Shown: piece by piece, positions 6,420 through 6,468 of the stretch
How positions within the stretch are numbered: position 1 is the stretch's first letter
How the letters are laid out: each line of letters begins with the position of its first letter
NCBI GenBank assembly: GCA_021799915.1
Contig: JAJYZN010000078.1
Span: 1 to 6,468, forward strand
Length of the DNA stretch: 6,468 nucleotides
From: Actinomycetes bacterium
Lineage (GTDB): Bacteria; Actinomycetota; Acidimicrobiia; Acidimicrobiales; RAAP-2
Direction: 5' to 3'
Position numbers and translations under genes: made by a program
Notes under the pieces: model-generated
What the model was told of the DNA's origin: nothing
The model's database searches: none
What the model saw: only the letters and a program-made list of their open reading frames with translations

Positions 6420-6468
6420 GCCTTGAGGTCGGCCGTTTCGCTGCACGCCTGGCGAAGCTTGGCCGTCA
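6347..6468 (-). CDS. Possible C-terminal end of a convergent coiled-coil protein (partial)
   Basis: On the minus strand a frame enters from the right edge and stops at 6349-6347 (TGA) after 39 full codons. The peptide contains ETADLKAQLAVAHGQLL and ILRRQL: a heptad-like Leu/Ala spacing with alternating charges, as in a C-terminal coiled coil. By hand count G/C is about 77, 49 and 72 percent at codon positions 1, 2 and 3, a coding-like pattern. Coiled-coil tails of this sort occur in small helper proteins of transposons (DUF6262 type) and in many unrelated proteins; the family is not identifiable from 39 residues. It overlaps the hyfB end by 73 bases, so one of the two is probably not a native gene end. 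The start lies outside the window. Confidence 0.4.
   Translation of the reverse strand, partial: TAKLRQACSETADLKAQLAVAHGQLLILRRQLPGAAIDR

Noticed and set aside
6420..6468. Search for a transcription terminator after hyfB
   Set aside because: Only a weak imperfect inverted repeat around AAGCTT (6456-6461) and no T-run is present; nothing supportable.

Overview
The window holds part of one tightly packed plus-strand operon from a GC-rich bacterium. By eye GC is about two thirds, and third codon positions are strongly G/C. GTG starts, start/stop overlaps and resemblance to the mycobacterial hycD-hycP-hycQ-hycE type of locus suggest an actinobacterium (Actinomycetota). The sequence alone does not fix the genus.

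Layout: the 5' edge cuts into a HyfE/HycP-like membrane subunit (1-528). It is followed by a HyfF/HycQ-like antiporter-type subunit (525-2024), a HyfG/HycE-like large subunit with fused NuoC and NuoD parts (2021-3670), a ferredoxin plus NuoB-like fusion protein resembling HyfH+HyfI (3667-4533), and a HyfB-like antiporter-type subunit (4530-6419). Each gene starts inside the stop codon of the one before it (ATGA, ATGA, ATGA, GTGA), so the five read as one translationally coupled unit. At the 3' edge, a short minus-strand frame (6347-6468, running off the window) looks like the C-terminal end of a convergent coiled-coil protein and overlaps the hyfB tail.

Together the genes specify most of a membrane-bound complex related to respiratory complex I and group 4 [NiFe] hydrogenases. 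The NuoH-like subunit (HyfC/HycD) is not in the window and may lie upstream. The membrane subunits keep the Glu and Lys residues expected of proton/ion-translocating antiporter-like modules.

The main observation is that the redox core has been rewritten. The large subunit has lost all four [NiFe] cysteine ligands (CxxC to E..A near the N-terminal motif, DPCxxC to GLSxxG at the C-terminus). The NuoB-like domain has lost all four cysteines of the proximal/N2 cluster, three replaced by Asp and one by Ser. Only one [4Fe-4S] site survives, in the ferredoxin domain. The complex therefore cannot be a conventional hydrogenase or formate hydrogenlyase. It best fits the 'energy-converting hydrogenase related' (Ehr) type of complex, in an extreme form with no proximal cluster; its substrate is unknown.
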